Notes: generated from the letters alone by a model not told the origin. A stretch of DNA of 64,000 nucleotides from Suillus spraguei (GCA_016800925.1 JABCPU010000073.1:62001-126000); one strand, 5' to 3'. Shown: positions 24,394-36,585, counted from the stretch's first letter. Program-made: numbers and translations.

Positions 24394-27300
24394 ATGTGTA
24401 CAGATACACCCCTGACGCTAGAGGCGGTCAGTGTTCAATGTCTTCTGCTATGACTAGGTTCTAACTTGGACGGGGGTAGTTAACTGGGCCTGATTTGACC
24501 TACACTCTCGTTCGTCCCCTAGAGGAGAAATATAACGCTATCCAGCGGGCTGGAAACAAATCCGTCGTGTTTTGTTTCCTCCTCAACCGTGTCTATTTCA
24601 TACGTGACCAGAAAAACTTGACCACAGGACCGCTGTCCTGCTCGCGCGCCATGCTATGCGAGGTACTCGCTATTCGTTGCCTCAGAGATAACGGAAGCAG
24701 TATGCTGAACATGGCACTTGTCCTGACGACTAAATGGCAAGTCTGGTCAGGTGCTGACCCTCATATAGTCGAAACAGCAAGGGAGGAACGCGATGACGAT
24801 CTCGAGGAACGCGTTGGAAATGCAATCGAGATGGCCATCATAAGCAGGGCAAGGCGCTTCATCAAAAGTTCCCCGTGTCAAAAAGTTATTGATGGCATCT
24901 GGATGTATGTCGTCCCTTTAAGCATTGCTTTATATGCTGACATGTTCTGCTTAGCGGTAAATGCGTTTACCAGGCGGAGAGCAGTCATTCAATATTGTCC
25001 GATGTAAGCCATCGTACTTTGATATTCTTCATCACCCCTGAACTACGATGCAGACGTACAAACACAAGCCCATTCATTTCTACGATCCACACAAGGCACC
25101 TTTGTTGGACCATTACCGGTGTGCAGTATCTCTTTGTTACGAATTAAAACTCATGTGTTACAGGCTCAAAGTCCCTGCTATCCGTCTGTCTTAGACTACT
25201 TCAAGTAAGGCACAATGCGTGTGTGTTTTCTCGCTAAATTGAGCCCACACTAGCTTCCTCATCTTATTCATTCTTTTTGTGGTCGCTATTGAATCGAACG
25301 AACCCTCGAGGATCAATATCTCCGAAACATTGTTTATGATATATGGCCTCGGTTTCGCACTGGAAAAGCTTGCAACCATACAGGAGCATGGAATCACAGG
25401 TAGATTTTTGCGCTTACAAGCTCGGCAGACGCACTCATGCGACTGCAGTTTATTTTAAGGGCACTTGGGTGAGTGAAATCACTACATGATGAGATTTCAT
25501 GTGGTTGACAGCCTGCAAAGAACGGCTTCGATCTAGCATTTGGTAGACTGACTGATAAGACACTATATGACTTACTCATAGTCCTCTTTAGTGACGACAT
25601 ACTGCGTCTACGCTTTCTTCAGACTGTATGGCGTGTATGGGCACAGTGGGTCAATATGCTGTCACTGGCGCTCGTGCTAGATAACAGACTGTATCTGCAG
25701 AACATTGGGCCCAGGACCTTGGAGTAGACTTTCTGGCTATAATTGCATGCTTGATGTTTCCAAGGTACTACTTAATACCACTAATTGGCCTAGGGAAATT
25801 GACGTGTTGTTTAGGCTCGCCTTCGTAACATTCAAGAATAACTTGATGGTTTTATCGCTCCGTGCGATGATGATGCAGTTTGTTGCTCTTATGTTGATCG
25901 CTGTATTCTGCTTTTGTGGGTTCTTGTATGCTCTCTGGACGTGAGTGCGACCTTTATGACGTCATTCCTCTGTTTATTTTGACTTCTTCAGGTTGAGCCG
26001 GAATCATGCTCGGTCTGTACCATTGCATGTGAGATGTGGCTAAGCATATTGACTGTTTCTCATCAGGTATTCAGCAGGGTAAGTGTGCAGCTGTTGAATA
26101 CCACAATAGTCAGTAATGTGCTGTAGGACGATTGCGTGGTGGATGCTCGAATTGTGGTTTGGTCTCGATGCTAGTGGCTTTGACAAAGCTTGTAAGCTCT
26201 TGTTCTTCTGGTGCTGACCTACAATAATGAATCTATGTCGTCAGTTGAATTTGACCGTGTGTTCGGACCCATTCTTATGATCACTTATGCATGTCTAAGC
26301 AATACGCTATTGCTGACCGGTGAGCTATATCCGTCGCTCATGCATACTATTTGCTAAATATATTCTCTAGTCCTCGTTTCTGTAAGTTTACAAGGGAGCT
26401 TGAGTCGTTTGAGACACTAACACTTTCACATAGATTCTCTCAAATACATTTGCAAGGATCAACGAGGATGCTGCAGCAGAGGTAACATTCTCAAAGCACA
26501 ATCATATACAAGTTATTGATTCCACTTCTAACACAGGCGATGTTCAGAAGAGCGGTATCGACAGTTGAGGGGTAAGTGGTATTCAAAGTTGTGCTTGTAT
26601 GCTTATTGACATCTCGCATGTAGTGTCAAGGCCGACTCGTTATTTTCGTACCAGCCCCCAGTAAACCTACTGGCCCTTTGCATCCTGCTTCCTTCAAGCT
26701 ATGTACTGTCGCCGAGGTGGTTCCATAAGGTGAGTCTCGGAACCCGTATATTGGAATGAGCAACTTGAATGGATCTAGGTCAACGTCTTCATGATTAGGT
26801 TTGTGATCATTTACGGTTGTCCGCCTTCCACTGAATGCTCGGTTCAGAGCTACAAATTTCCCGATCTTGCTCATCATTGCTTTGTACGAACGTGAGTGAT
26901 TAGAGCAGCTGTTTTTCGTTCTCTTTGTGACCGTCTATCAAGGCCAATCCAAGAAGACTGGCTCGAATGGCTTCTATGAAACGATCACTTCTGCGGCGGA
27001 GAAGGTTTTGGATACGTTGCCACGTCCCTTGAAGCGGATGTGTAAGTCCCGTTATTTTTATAGACAAAATTGTATTTCTTTTTAAACTTGAACGTCATTA
27101 CAGCGTTCTTCGAGGGGTTGGTAGGTTCAGGGAGCACCATTGACATCGTGAGGGAGCTTTCCTTGGCCACGTTGGAATGATCTGATATTTTTGTTAGATC
27201 TTTGAAGTGGAAGAAGAAATGGACAATAGCGCATTAGATACTCGAGATTATGGTGAATCTCCAATAGGTGCCATGGCTCAACGGCGTCCATCTCGAAAGT

Positions 27301-27926
27301 CAGACCACCATATTTCATTCCGTCCTACTCGCTCTCCCAAGGAACCGCAATCCCAGCTACTACCTCTGCCTCGATCACAGCCCGAATTAACATCAACACA
27401 TACCCAGCCGCCGTTACCACAACAGTCCGGGCCTCTGTCGCACCAGGCATCCCAGTCATCTGGTGCCTCTACTTTCCGTCGACGTGTTAACTCACAAATG
27501 AGCCGCGCCGATATAACACAAGGCATGAGCCCACTCGCACAGGTTTTCCAACCTTTAATGATGGATGATGTCGATGACGACACAAAGGAGGGAACTCCGC
27601 GGTCCACACCAGCACCCATCGTTAGCTATGGCCCTGCCAGCCGTAGGATAGCGTCTGTGAGGCATCCTGATCCCATACCTATTGCTCAGCACAGACCATC
27701 TTGGCCCGTGATTGATACGCGTCCCGACATCTTGGACGGTCCAGGATTGCTCTCCTCCAGCCCGCAGCAGAGCATCCAACCGGAAACTGCTGAAGAGGCG
27801 GAGGAAACCAGTTTTGAGGACAGAAGTATGGTTCGATGGCTCGAGCGTATGAAGCGGATGGAGGAGAGGCAAAAACGCATAGAGGATCTGCTTTTGGAGC
27901 TGGTTGGACGCGTCCAGCCAGCATAG
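24394..27926 (+). CDS. Yvc1-like TRP-type vacuolar cation channel
   Basis: Fungal TRP-family channel (Yvc1 type, vacuolar calcium release). Early exons are 24394-24426, 24480-24904 and 24955-25003; joined they read LTGPDLTYTLVRPLEEKY, LCEVLAIRCLRDNGSS and DGIWIGKCVYQAESSHS. The next exons give TYKHKPIHFYDPHKAPLLDH then YRLKVPAIRL, a signature stretch of fungal Yvc1 homologues. Hydrophobic exons between about 25200 and 26400 carry the transmembrane core, with WWMLELWFGLDASGFDKA near the pore and FGPILMITYACLSNTLLLT after it. The hydrophilic tail (27207-27926) is Pro/Ser-rich and ends in a coiled-coil segment (WLERMKRMEERQKRIEDLLL). More than a dozen small introns; middle exon borders are not all fixed. 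Confidence 0.85.
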
Positions 27927-29065
27927 TGGTCAAACTTGCAAGCAAAAATCGACGTGCACCACCAAATGCAGTAAATTTGTGCAAGTTATGGAATTGGAAA
28001 CCGACGTTTTACGATGAGACTGATGATTAACGCTATTGTTAAATCAAAGTATTTTAACAGCGGAACCAGGTATCCGTGACATGGAACTCAGTTCCATGAA
28101 TAGTAGTAATATATGTCACACAAGCTGTATCACAGCATCTCGTCTCTGGTGATATACAATACCAGTGTCGAGAGAAATGGGAAGTCTAAGATCATGGATA
28201 AACTGCGGGGGTTCCGGTTATGCATGAGACCCGGAAGCTCCGCAATGGGTACATATCGGATGCTTCCGAATGTACACGCCGCATCAGCATGCCTTTTCGC
28301 TGTTTTTCAATCCCGTGTAAAATTTTGATCAGATTCACATTATCCGAGGGTTCAGTTTGTGGCTTCCAAAATTCTTGTCCCTGAAAATAACGCTGGCGCT
28401 TCTAGCGGGCACTTCCTCGGAAGTCAGCAATGAGTTCAATCAGCTTTGAAACGTTTCCCGTCCCTTCAGAAACATTTAGGGCGGAATGATCACGGTGCTG
28501 ATACTGCCATTCTTCCTACTAAGAACTGTCACTTTCGGCTCAAACTCACATGGGTACTTAGCCTATTTGATCAAGGTTCAAATTTCTGCCTGCCTACTTA
28601 CGATCAATGAGCGCCAATCATCTCCAGGCTTACTATCTGCTAGACGAGAATCCTCATCGTGTGGAACATTGAAGTTAATTACCGCGATTTCTTCTCGTGA
28701 GTCATCACTCGATGGGACTCGCCATGATTTACTGCTGCAACTTTGACAACGACAGTATCCAAAAACTACTAGTAGCACATTTTACAGCGTATACCCGACC
28801 TCCACACTCATGCCTAAATCAACCAACCATCTTGTTAGTGATTACCTTGTCCGAATTCATCTATTTGGCGCCGAACAGCTTTCGACTGCGCTTGGTACGC
28901 TACTACATGTGCATTCGCATTTCCTGTGCTGTAAGACTGAAATGAAGCGGCATTGTGCCACATCAGATCTCAGGTGCAGTCAACATGAGGCAGCGTAGAC
29001 CCTTTACGTTGCCTATATATAATTGCAACCGTTTCTGACTCAAATAAGTCGGTTACCTGCTGCTC
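27927..29065. other. Intergenic region, no supported gene
   Basis: About 1.1 kb between the Yvc1-like gene and the next membrane-protein gene. Short frames on both strands lack splice logic and recognisable composition. A TATA-like tatatataat lies near 29015, 50 bp upstream of the next start. Confidence 0.4.
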
Positions 29066-29984
29066 ATGTCTAGCCCAAGTCAGAAAACTCGAGTTGTCAG
29101 TGGATGCTCACAGTCATCACAACCACACCCTGCCCCAGGGCCAGATGTGGATTTTTTCCACGAATTTCCAAGCAAGTGGGAAGCCCCAAAATCCTTTATT
29201 TCGCGGCGTATCTTCAAATTATGCTGCCTCATATTCACCTGGCGTGGAGATCTACACTGGTTGCACGACCTCTTGAGAGAAGAAAACAATTGGGAAGAGC
29301 TGCATAGCCAATATCTGACCCAGCTCAATCAAGTGAGCATCGTGGTAAGTTGATGATGGGCGTCATTCATTCAAATTGTCGCATTGATGTGTTCTTGTGC
29401 AGCAAGGACTCGTGCTTACTACTGCAGCGATTTTTATCTCCACAAATCCACCACTCAACGATGTCGACTACACATCTCACGCATCTTACGCTTGTTTGGC
29501 GGAGTCGCTTGTCTTTTCGTTGTTTGGGCTATTGTTCCAGCTGAAGGTATCTGCCTCTGGAATCATTTTTAAAAAACGTAGTGCTGCAAAAGTACGCATT
29601 GTCCATTGTTACTGTCAGGGTGGTATGTCAGAGCTGACCTTATCACAGATCATAACTAAGAGGCGTTGGAGAATATTCTGGCACCTCCTGGGTTTGGCAG
29701 TGCCGATCATTATCTTTGGCATATCAGTGGTGCTTTTACTCATGGGTGAGTACTTCATCTCGTAATGTGTGGTCGCGACTTGACATAGTTCATCATCAGC
29801 CGTCGTGCTCACGGGGTTCAAATCTGACTCCAAAGCTGTCCAACTTTATCTGAGCATAACTTTTGCTTTCCTTGGCGCTTGTCATCTGGTGTCGATCCTG
29901 GGTTCACCGTTTTACCACCATTTAACGAGCCTATGGCTCAACGTTATTCACGCCACGAGTAAAGGAGCAGCGGCCGAACCTTGA
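29066..29984 (+). CDS. Multi-span membrane protein of unknown function
   Basis: Exon 1 (29066 to about 29343) gives a hydrophilic N-terminus rich in Ser/Gln/Pro, then SKWEAPKSFISRRIFKLCCL and an acidic stretch. The next exon gives VLTTAAIFISTNPPLN, a membrane segment followed by a short loop, then LVFSLFGLLFQLK. Later exons give RRWRIFWHLLGLAVPIIIFG and, after a last intron, an exon with SITFAFLGACHLVSILGS. About four transmembrane helices in all, stop at 29982-29984. The layout resembles small 3-4 span proteins multiplied in Agaricomycetes, for which no function is established. Confidence 0.6.
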
Positions 29985-31185
29985 ACATTAGTGCTGGATT
30001 CAGAGATTCTGCAAGGGTACTAGCCAGTAGGTGTTCTAGTGTCACATCGATTACTTCAGTTGGGTAATCAGTGGTGTTGTTTCTTCCACAAGTCTACAAT
30101 ATCAATATCTCCAATTCAGTCGCTGCTCTACATTGTACACACTGAATGCAGTTTCTTCGTGACGAGATATCAAGCAATTTATGTCAATCAAAATCGAGTC
30201 TCCGAGTCTGATCCTTGATTACCATGTCTTCTATCTGTCACGAAGTCCTTGGATCCTTTGCTGAGTACTTTAACGGGTTGATTTCCAATATGGACTCCGA
30301 GTCTGATGGCTGATATCATGCAGATGGAGGCCTGAGGGTCTGATGTTCAATACTCAACAACATTGCCATGATTCAACTACTTGTCTTTGCAAAGATGCAC
30401 ATATCTATGCTGTTCGCCATCTCCAGCGGTAACTCACTCTAACCAACACAACTTCTCTGGCTCGGACTGACGTACGATGTCGAAGAATTCTTGCCACATG
30501 CTTTGGGCAACTCATTTAAGCTCGTATCAATGATATCTCTGACGAAGAATATTACGCTGTTAGGTCTGTGGTGTGAAACACAATATTCAAGTCAAGGAAC
30601 GTCTCGATATGCACCATCGGGCCATTGCATAGGAAGTCCCATTTATTGTGCATGCAGGAACCTGCATGAAGCAGAAGAGATATGAGGATGACTGGAAGCA
30701 GCTGTAGTGGAATGGAATGGATATCGGATTTTTGTTGAACGGACGAAACCTTCAACCTTAATCGAACACTTTGAGAAACTCGACATTAGAGAGATCAAGC
30801 TAGACTGTTGGAGGACCATGTTATATATTATAAAGTAGCTAGTAGCTGGTGTATCACGCACTTTATTAAAGTGGCATTTGGAGCGTCATACATATGTGCC
30901 CCGACAGCAAAGAATGTTCAAAATACTAATAGGTCTCTCTGCCTGCAAAGTCCTTCTTGACCACGAACGTATTCTAAAATCACTGCAGATATTCTGTGCA
31001 GTGGTCCACAGATCAGCGTCTGAAATCGCAGACAGACACCAATTCATCCAATATGCAATTGACGAAGCCCGAAGAGGAACTACATAAAAACCTGCGGCAG
31101 CCTCACGAGTCACGACACCCAATATAATTAGTGTTTCGAATGCGTGTCCGAAGGTATGACCCGCCATAGAGTAAATATTAATGTT
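29985..31185. other. Intergenic, repeat remnants only
   Basis: No supported gene. A segment at about 30123-30183 (ttgtacacactgaatg and the following acgag...caatttatgtca) recurs at about 43165-43222, so it is a dispersed repeat. Short frames around 30491-31087 have no domain or splice support. Confidence 0.4.
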
Positions 31186-31230
31186 GCAACAACAATCTGC
31201 ACAGGGGCTAAGACGAGTTGAGATGAACCT
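31186..31230 (-). repeat. Partial, degenerate copy of the tRNA-like unit
   Basis: Only the D-arm side and 5' flank survive (compare ctaagacgagttgagatgaac with ctaagaccagttacgatcaa of the 31431 copy). It is the left-most member of the array. Confidence 0.45.
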
Positions 31231-31273
31231 CTGAAGGAAACTATCCATGAGTGACAAGGCGTGTTCTGATTGG

Positions 31274-31371
31274 AAAAAAAATGTTGTCCTCGGCAGGTTT
31301 GGAACCTACACAGTCCAAGGTAAACAGATTTTGATTCTGTTGTAACAACCACCAAGCTAGACCAGTTACGG
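31274..31371 (-). repeat. tRNA-like tandem unit 1
   Basis: Read on the minus strand: a box A-like TAGCTTGGTGG, an anticodon-arm-like hairpin ACAGA-ATCAAAA-TCTGT (would be anticodon CAA), a T-arm/box B-like GGTTCCAAACC, then a run of eight T at 31274-31281. Acceptor pairing is poor, so a functional tRNA is unlikely. Confidence 0.55.
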
Positions 31372-31423
31372 TGAACTTCCAAAGAAAGCATCCGTGAGTG
31401 AATATCAAGGTGTGTTCCGATAG

Positions 31424-31523
31424 AAAAAAATTCATCGTCAGCAGGTTTCAAACCTGTACAGTCCAAGAGAATCAGATTTTGATTCTATTGTAGCAACCAC
31501 TTGGCTAAGACCAGTTACGATCA
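31424..31523 (-). repeat. tRNA-like tandem unit 2
   Basis: Best preserved unit. Minus strand: 5' ATCGTAA can pair 6 of 7 with the 3' TGACGAT; box A TAGCCAAGTGG at 31497-31507 fits the pol III consensus; the anticodon-arm hairpin is shared; box B-like GGTTTGAAACC at 31444-31454 differs from consensus at one key base; a run of seven T lies at 31424-31430. The spacing between boxes fits a tRNA with a somewhat long variable arm, as in tRNA-Leu. Confidence 0.6.
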
Positions 31524-31562
31524 ATTTCTAACGAAACCATGCATGAATGAATGTTCTGATAG

Positions 31563-31662
31563 AAAAAAAATTGTAGTTCAGCAGGTTGCAAACCTGCATA
31601 GTCCGAGAGGAACAGATTTTGATTCTGTTGTGGTAACCACACTGACCAGGCCAAAGCTAATT
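31563..31662 (-). repeat. tRNA-like tandem unit 3
   Basis: Minus strand: anticodon-arm hairpin with loop ATCAAAA, T-arm-like GCAGG-TTTGCAA-CCTGC with a perfect 5-bp stem, and a run of eight T at 31563-31570. The box A region is degenerate. About 60 bp of flank between units is also conserved, so the tandem unit is about 140 bp. Confidence 0.55.
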
Positions 31663-32153
31663 CACCATTATCAGCAGCAGGTTCAATACAAACCGCTAAG
31701 TATACATGAAGTTTCTTCAGCAGATATTAAAACACGAGGACAATGAGACACTGTCACCACCTTGAAAGCCAGACATGGAGGATTGGAGAGGGAAGTCTCA
31801 TCTTCCCACAAAACGGTGGCCACCCAGCAATCCAGTTCATCCCAAACATAACATCGAGACCACGCGCGACCTCGAACTCGACGTTGGTAGTGAGAGCACG
31901 GCAATGAATCACTGAAGCCACAAGGATTTCAGCGAAACGCGACTTGGGCCAAAATGGCCGAGCGAATGAACAATCGAAGAAGACGAGAGAAGAAGATGAT
32001 TAAAGGTCAAACACAACAGACGCAGGAAGACGACCGATTTGAATGAGGTCTCAGTGGTAAAACACGTATAACCCACTCCCTTATGGTAGTGGGAATAAAT
32101 CTACATGACACGTTAGAATGGTCGTACAGGGTGTCCGGAGGCCAATGGAAGCA

Positions 32154-32277
32154 CTTACCTTACTAGGAAGGTTCTGAGAAGTGGAAGCCTTGAAAGTAAA
32201 GCACGGTGGTCCATACTTACCTTGCTAGGAAGGTTCTGAGAAGTGGAAGCCTTGGAAGTAGAGTGCGGTAGTCTGGC
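32154..32277. repeat. 62-bp direct repeat, two copies
   Basis: Copies start at 32154 and 32216 and share ctaggaaggttctgagaagt and flanking bases with few differences. Function unknown. Confidence 0.7.
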
Positions 32278-33633
32278 TTTCCATACATTTTCTCATGCCA
32301 TCATCTCAACCGTGCTCGAGTACCCTCTTTCCCACTTTCCCGTCGACGCTGTCCGCATTCAATGTAGAAGTTGAATAGTATCAGTAGCGAGGAATCTAAT
32401 AAACTTGGATCAGGACAGGCGCTACTCGTCGCGCCATCCTGGCGGAAGGTATCCACGCGCTCCAAGCGCCATCAAGGAGGCTTCCTCAGCCTGCCATGAG
32501 ACCAGCATGAGTAATAGCGAAGGAGACCCTTGACCCAATGAACATCTGGGAGAGAATCAACGTGAGACGAATCAGGCATGGGATCACTCTGCGGTGCGGT
32601 AGTCTGCTGTCTAGAGGGACGCTGGGTATCGTCAACTTTCCTGTACTCTGTAATATTTGACAGTAGCAAGACGCTGTAGGAGGCACATCAATAACAAGGC
32701 AATGAAAAACAAGAAGAATTGCGTTACAGTGAATTTCGGCCTGGGTGCGACTTCAACGACAGGTGGTTCGGTTTGAGGTCTGAACCTACGGAAGGAAAGG
32801 GCTTGACGCAGGAAGTGCGTGATTCTGTTTGAGCGGCGGGGCGGAAAGCTTATTTCTAACTGGATATGGACTCAGTCATGCATTGCAAGTTCAATAAAAC
32901 TGAAGACCGACATGACCAAACTGAGTTTCGACGTGTGGCGAGGCCGAGCAGTTGGGAGGCAAGGGGGATGTGGCAGGGAACTACAGGAAACTGTCTAGTC
33001 AACTAAAAGAAACGAGATAAAAAGACGAACATCCCATGGATTGCGAGGCTGTACAGGAGGAACCCATGCGAACGCACGCATAACTGGATGATGATCAATA
33101 GCGAAAGTCAGCGGAGATCTAAGACGAGAAACAGCAAGACAGCAAAATCCGGACAACGAGAACGCCAATCAACAAAGCGCAAGGTGTATGAACACACAGG
33201 AATACCCACATTTATCTTCTCGCCGCGTAGAGTTATGGATTAAGCAGAAATATTCATCAGTTATACATTCGTTGTCTTGGCGTGGAGTACCTGCTACATC
33301 ATTGCGCTGTAGATTGATCAATGTATGAGCACCAGAAAGTGGGAAAATGGCCTGGGATCGTGCATACCTCTTTACCCTATGCGAGAGGAACATCGATAAT
33401 CGCTTGTGATGCATGATCTGTCCGAGGGGGCCACCAGGTTGATAGGCGGTTCAGGTAGGAATTGAAGGATGTGGAGGCAGGGGCAGAGGATTGGATAGTC
33501 GGTGGCCGAAACTAAAAAAAAGGTCAGCCGAATATGTGCCAGTGGTGGTCCCCACTCACTTTCTCGTGGGGATTTGCATGTGAGTGAGGCGAGGGCGCTG
33601 TAGCTGGGAACTACAAGGGGACCGTCAAATTAA
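32278..33633. other. Region without a supported gene
   Basis: Purine-rich sequence with no convincing exon. It may contain 3' exons or UTR of the candidate gene at 33634-34257. Confidence 0.35.
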
Positions 33634-34257
33634 TTACCGAGGAAACTGATCAAAGGTACATACGTCCAAGGGATCACGACTCGGAGGCTCATTGGTGCGA
33701 ATGGGACGAACTCTGTCTGTACGAGAAGAGAGGAGTTTGCGTAGAAAGCCAAGGAAAGTGGGTAGCGAGTGGGCTTGCCTGAGAGATTTCAGCACCCAAA
33801 TGATGGTATGCCAGTGGATGGGTGAACACATACATCTTTGGCAAGACCAATGCTAATGAGGATGTTGGCTGGAATGTTACATATATAGATCTTGTCTCTT
33901 CAAATGTCGTGTAGGCCAGCTGGCATGAGTTGGGTGAGAGCACAAGGGAACAGGGAGTTTGGACGTCAAACGAGTCAAAGTCATTCATCTGGGAGTCATC
34001 AATCAGGGACCTGGACATAGTCCAATATCCTATATTCTCCGTATTGTCCATGAAATCAGGCTGCTCTGCAAAATCAGGAGATTCTGATCCTAGCATGGAC
34101 GGACAAGTAAGAATGTCTGCTGAATGGGGTTTTCCCGCGAGAACTGAACTAGGATTTCTTCGATGGCGGTGATCAGCAGATTGTGAAGTCCCTCTGCCTT
34201 GATTCCATATGTGATGGGAGTCTCCTGAATTACACCGTGCCTCTGTCTGACTTCCAT
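33634..34257 (-). CDS. Candidate multi-exon gene, unrecognised
   Basis: Protein-like segments lie in different frames, as if separated by introns. The first runs from ATG at 34255-34257 (MEVRQRHGVIQETPITYG, then KAEGLHNLLITAIEEILVQF and FLLVRP), with the composition of a real helical domain. The second is SPDFAEQPDFMDNTENIGYW with acidic follow-on (near 34000-34080), and the third is HSLPTFLGFLRKLLSSRTDR ending near 33660. No family is recognised and intron borders could not be fixed, so it could also be a pseudogene. Confidence 0.3.
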
Positions 34258-34859
34258 GACATGGAATGGAGTGCAAGGCAGATGAAGGCAGTTTGCGAAC
34301 TGAGGAGCTCTCAGCTGTTAAAGCTGGTCATAAAATTTCAATGATAGAGCTGTAGGCATGGTTTATCGCAACGAAAAGATTGAAGGATGCGTGAAGGGGT
34401 GATGTAATGGTATGCACCCAACCCTGGGGAATGTCAAGGGATACTCAGAGTTCCACGTCGGTGAGGCTGTTTAGCACTATGGCTCTCTCCTGTTCTCATT
34501 TTGACTGTAGTTTATTGGGTATTGAACATGACACGACGCTGAAAGAGGTCATACCTGACGAACACATCAACTGCACCCAATGGCATTCCCACATTGTCAG
34601 TACAGCCTCCCTTGTCTTAGACTTGCGAATGCGCCAATCAAGAGCACACCAATATTTATTTATGTGCTGTAGATTTAGAAGAATGAGATGAATAAAGGGC
34701 CTAATACATGAGTCCCAGCGTGGTGTTAGGACAATGCTGAGGTGTTTACAAGGCGACGACGCAATTGATAAGCAGCAGTGCAGATCTGTGGCTGAGTGTT
34801 GAAGGTAAAACTCTATTGTACATAGCACATGGCGTCAAGAGATAATGAGACAGGTGAAC

Positions 34860-36352
34860 CTAGTTAAACTTTGGGTAGAGATTGGCATTGAAGTACTGGG
34901 CCTTTATGACAGGCCAGAGCCAGAACATCGGTGTGGCGTAATTGATATCCGACGACTCCGTCATGCCAGACCCACCAGTAAGGAGACCACCAAATTCGCC
35001 GGTGCCGGAGGCAATTATGGATCCAGAGTCTCCACCCTTGGAAAATGCGCCTGACTCATTATCATATGGGAGGATGGCCCATTCAGTGGAGTCCCGGTGA
35101 GTCTGGTTGGCGAAGTACTCGCGTGCATAGGAGAAGAGTCCGGTAGCACGACCAATTGTGGTGAGAGTGGTAAGGCCACGCTTGATGACGTACAGACAGT
35201 CTTCACCGTGGTGGTCCCTCATGTTGGGATGACGCATGCGATCCTCAGTGAGAATTTGCCGGAGCTGGAGGAGGCGGTCAGCTGGGTACTCGAAGCCAGG
35301 CTGCACCTCTTTGCAAGGATACATCTTATTCACAAACTTGCCAGCCTCCATCTCCGTCCCTAAATATAAACAATTAGATCAGACGCCCTGAGGGAAAAAG
35401 ATCTGCACGCACCTAAGTCGATAACATTCCCCTTGAAATTCGGCAAAAATCTAGCTTTATCAAGCTTGACAACGCAAACATCTTGGGTGAAGTGATGCTG
35501 ACCAGTACCCACAGTGATAGCAGGCGACCAGTCAATATAACCGATCACCCGCTGACTTGGCTTACTGAAATCCTTCTCCGTCTGTTGATAGAGCTCTTCA
35601 AGCCCGTGGATTGCGTTGTGTGTACTTTCCAGCAGTTCCCGAATCTGCCTCAGCTTCTTCCTTGCCTTCCGCACTCCCCTTCAACCTCTCAATTGATTCC
35701 TTTAGGATCTCCGCCGTAACGTCAAGGTTTCCTATCTGGCTCTTGACAGACGTGAGGTAGTTGTCCCACGCCTGAGTGCCCATTAGGAGGACGTCTTTAC
35801 GAGGCCCACTGGGGTTGTAGTGGTAGTGGGAATTGTCTTCATCGGCTGGGAAGAGAATGTGGCGGGCTGTAACACCATAGAGGTCCTCGCTATCCTGGAA
35901 ATAGAAGGCCATAGTACCTTGGAAGTGGGGTGTCTTAGCGGCGGCGATAGGAAGTCCAAGTGCAGTGGTGAGAGGATCAATGACATGTCTTGTGACATCA
36001 AGGTCTGAAGCAGGTTCATAGAGCTCTGTACTACCTGAACGTTTGTAGATTGATTCTCTGAATTCAATGTCGACCGCTGTAGTAATGCCCTCGTCCTTGA
36101 GGAGTGCAAGTATGGTGTTGGCTAAGTGGAATGCCTCCTCACCAATGAGACTATCGGGAAGAACCCCAATCCAAATCACTGCAGGACTTGAAGCGGCAGG
36201 TATTTGTTGGTCTGGGACCGTGTGGAAACGGACCCGGTCGATGGTAGAAAAGCGGGCGTGCTGCCTGTCCAGAATGTCACGAACCTTGGGACCAATATCC
36301 TCCCACTTGTTACCGAGCTCATGGTGGTAGACTGGATATAGGTGCTTTAAAT
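34860..36352 (-). pseudogene. 3' portion of a trypsin-like serine protease-family gene, cut off by a copia insertion
   Basis: Encodes most of an Agaricomycete-expanded protein with a trypsin-like fold. Starting right at the insertion it reads HLKHLYPVYHHELGNKWED, then PAVIWIGVLPDSLIGEEA, FRESIYKRSG, the His box GVTARHILF, FTQDVCVVKLD with a candidate Asp, and the Ser box KGGDSGSIIASGTGEFGGLL, ending SDINYATPMFWLWPVIKAQ to a TAG at 34860. Introns near 35350-35410 and about 35600 are evident. The 5' part of the same gene lies beyond the retrotransposon at 42277-42449. With no promoter or start of its own, this fragment is probably silent. Confidence 0.75.
36348..36352. repeat. Target-site duplication TAAAT, left side of copia element
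   Basis: TAAAT next to the left LTR; identical to 41980-41984 at the right end. Confidence 0.85.
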
Positions 36353-36546
36353 TGTGAAGAGGCGACGAGACTCGAACTAGAAACGAGAGAGAGTGATAAC
36401 TCAGTCTTAGTTGGAAAGACTGAGGGAAAAGAATTCTATGGACACTGAATATTAGAGGATCGTTTGAACGGAGAACGAAAATATGAACGTGGATGAAACG
36501 TGTATGATAAGTATGTAATGATAGATAAGAGGAACATATTTTGATA
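36353..36546 (-). repeat. Copia 3' LTR
   Basis: 194 bp, identical to 41786-41979. In element orientation it begins TATCAAAATA and ends CTTCACA. Confidence 0.93.
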
Positions 36547-36585
36547 CTCCCACTCAGACGCATATCACCAGATATGCGGGTGGAA

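Noticed and set aside
24495..25007. Stand-alone 170-residue protein
   Set aside because: The frame runs through an intron at 24905-24954; the true exon ends at 24904 and belongs to the Yvc1-like channel.
27278..27984. Overlapping minus-strand frames of about 100 residues
   Set aside because: Antisense of the hydrophilic tail of the Yvc1-like channel, which continues a well-supported plus-strand gene.
31274..31662. Functional tRNA-Leu genes
   Set aside because: Acceptor stems do not pair well and box B deviates, although pol III signals remain; annotated as tRNA-like repeats.
34496..34828. 110-residue minus-strand frame upstream of nothing
   Set aside because: Low-complexity Cys/His/Ser-rich translation with no splice context; lies in the 3' flank of the protease-family fragment.
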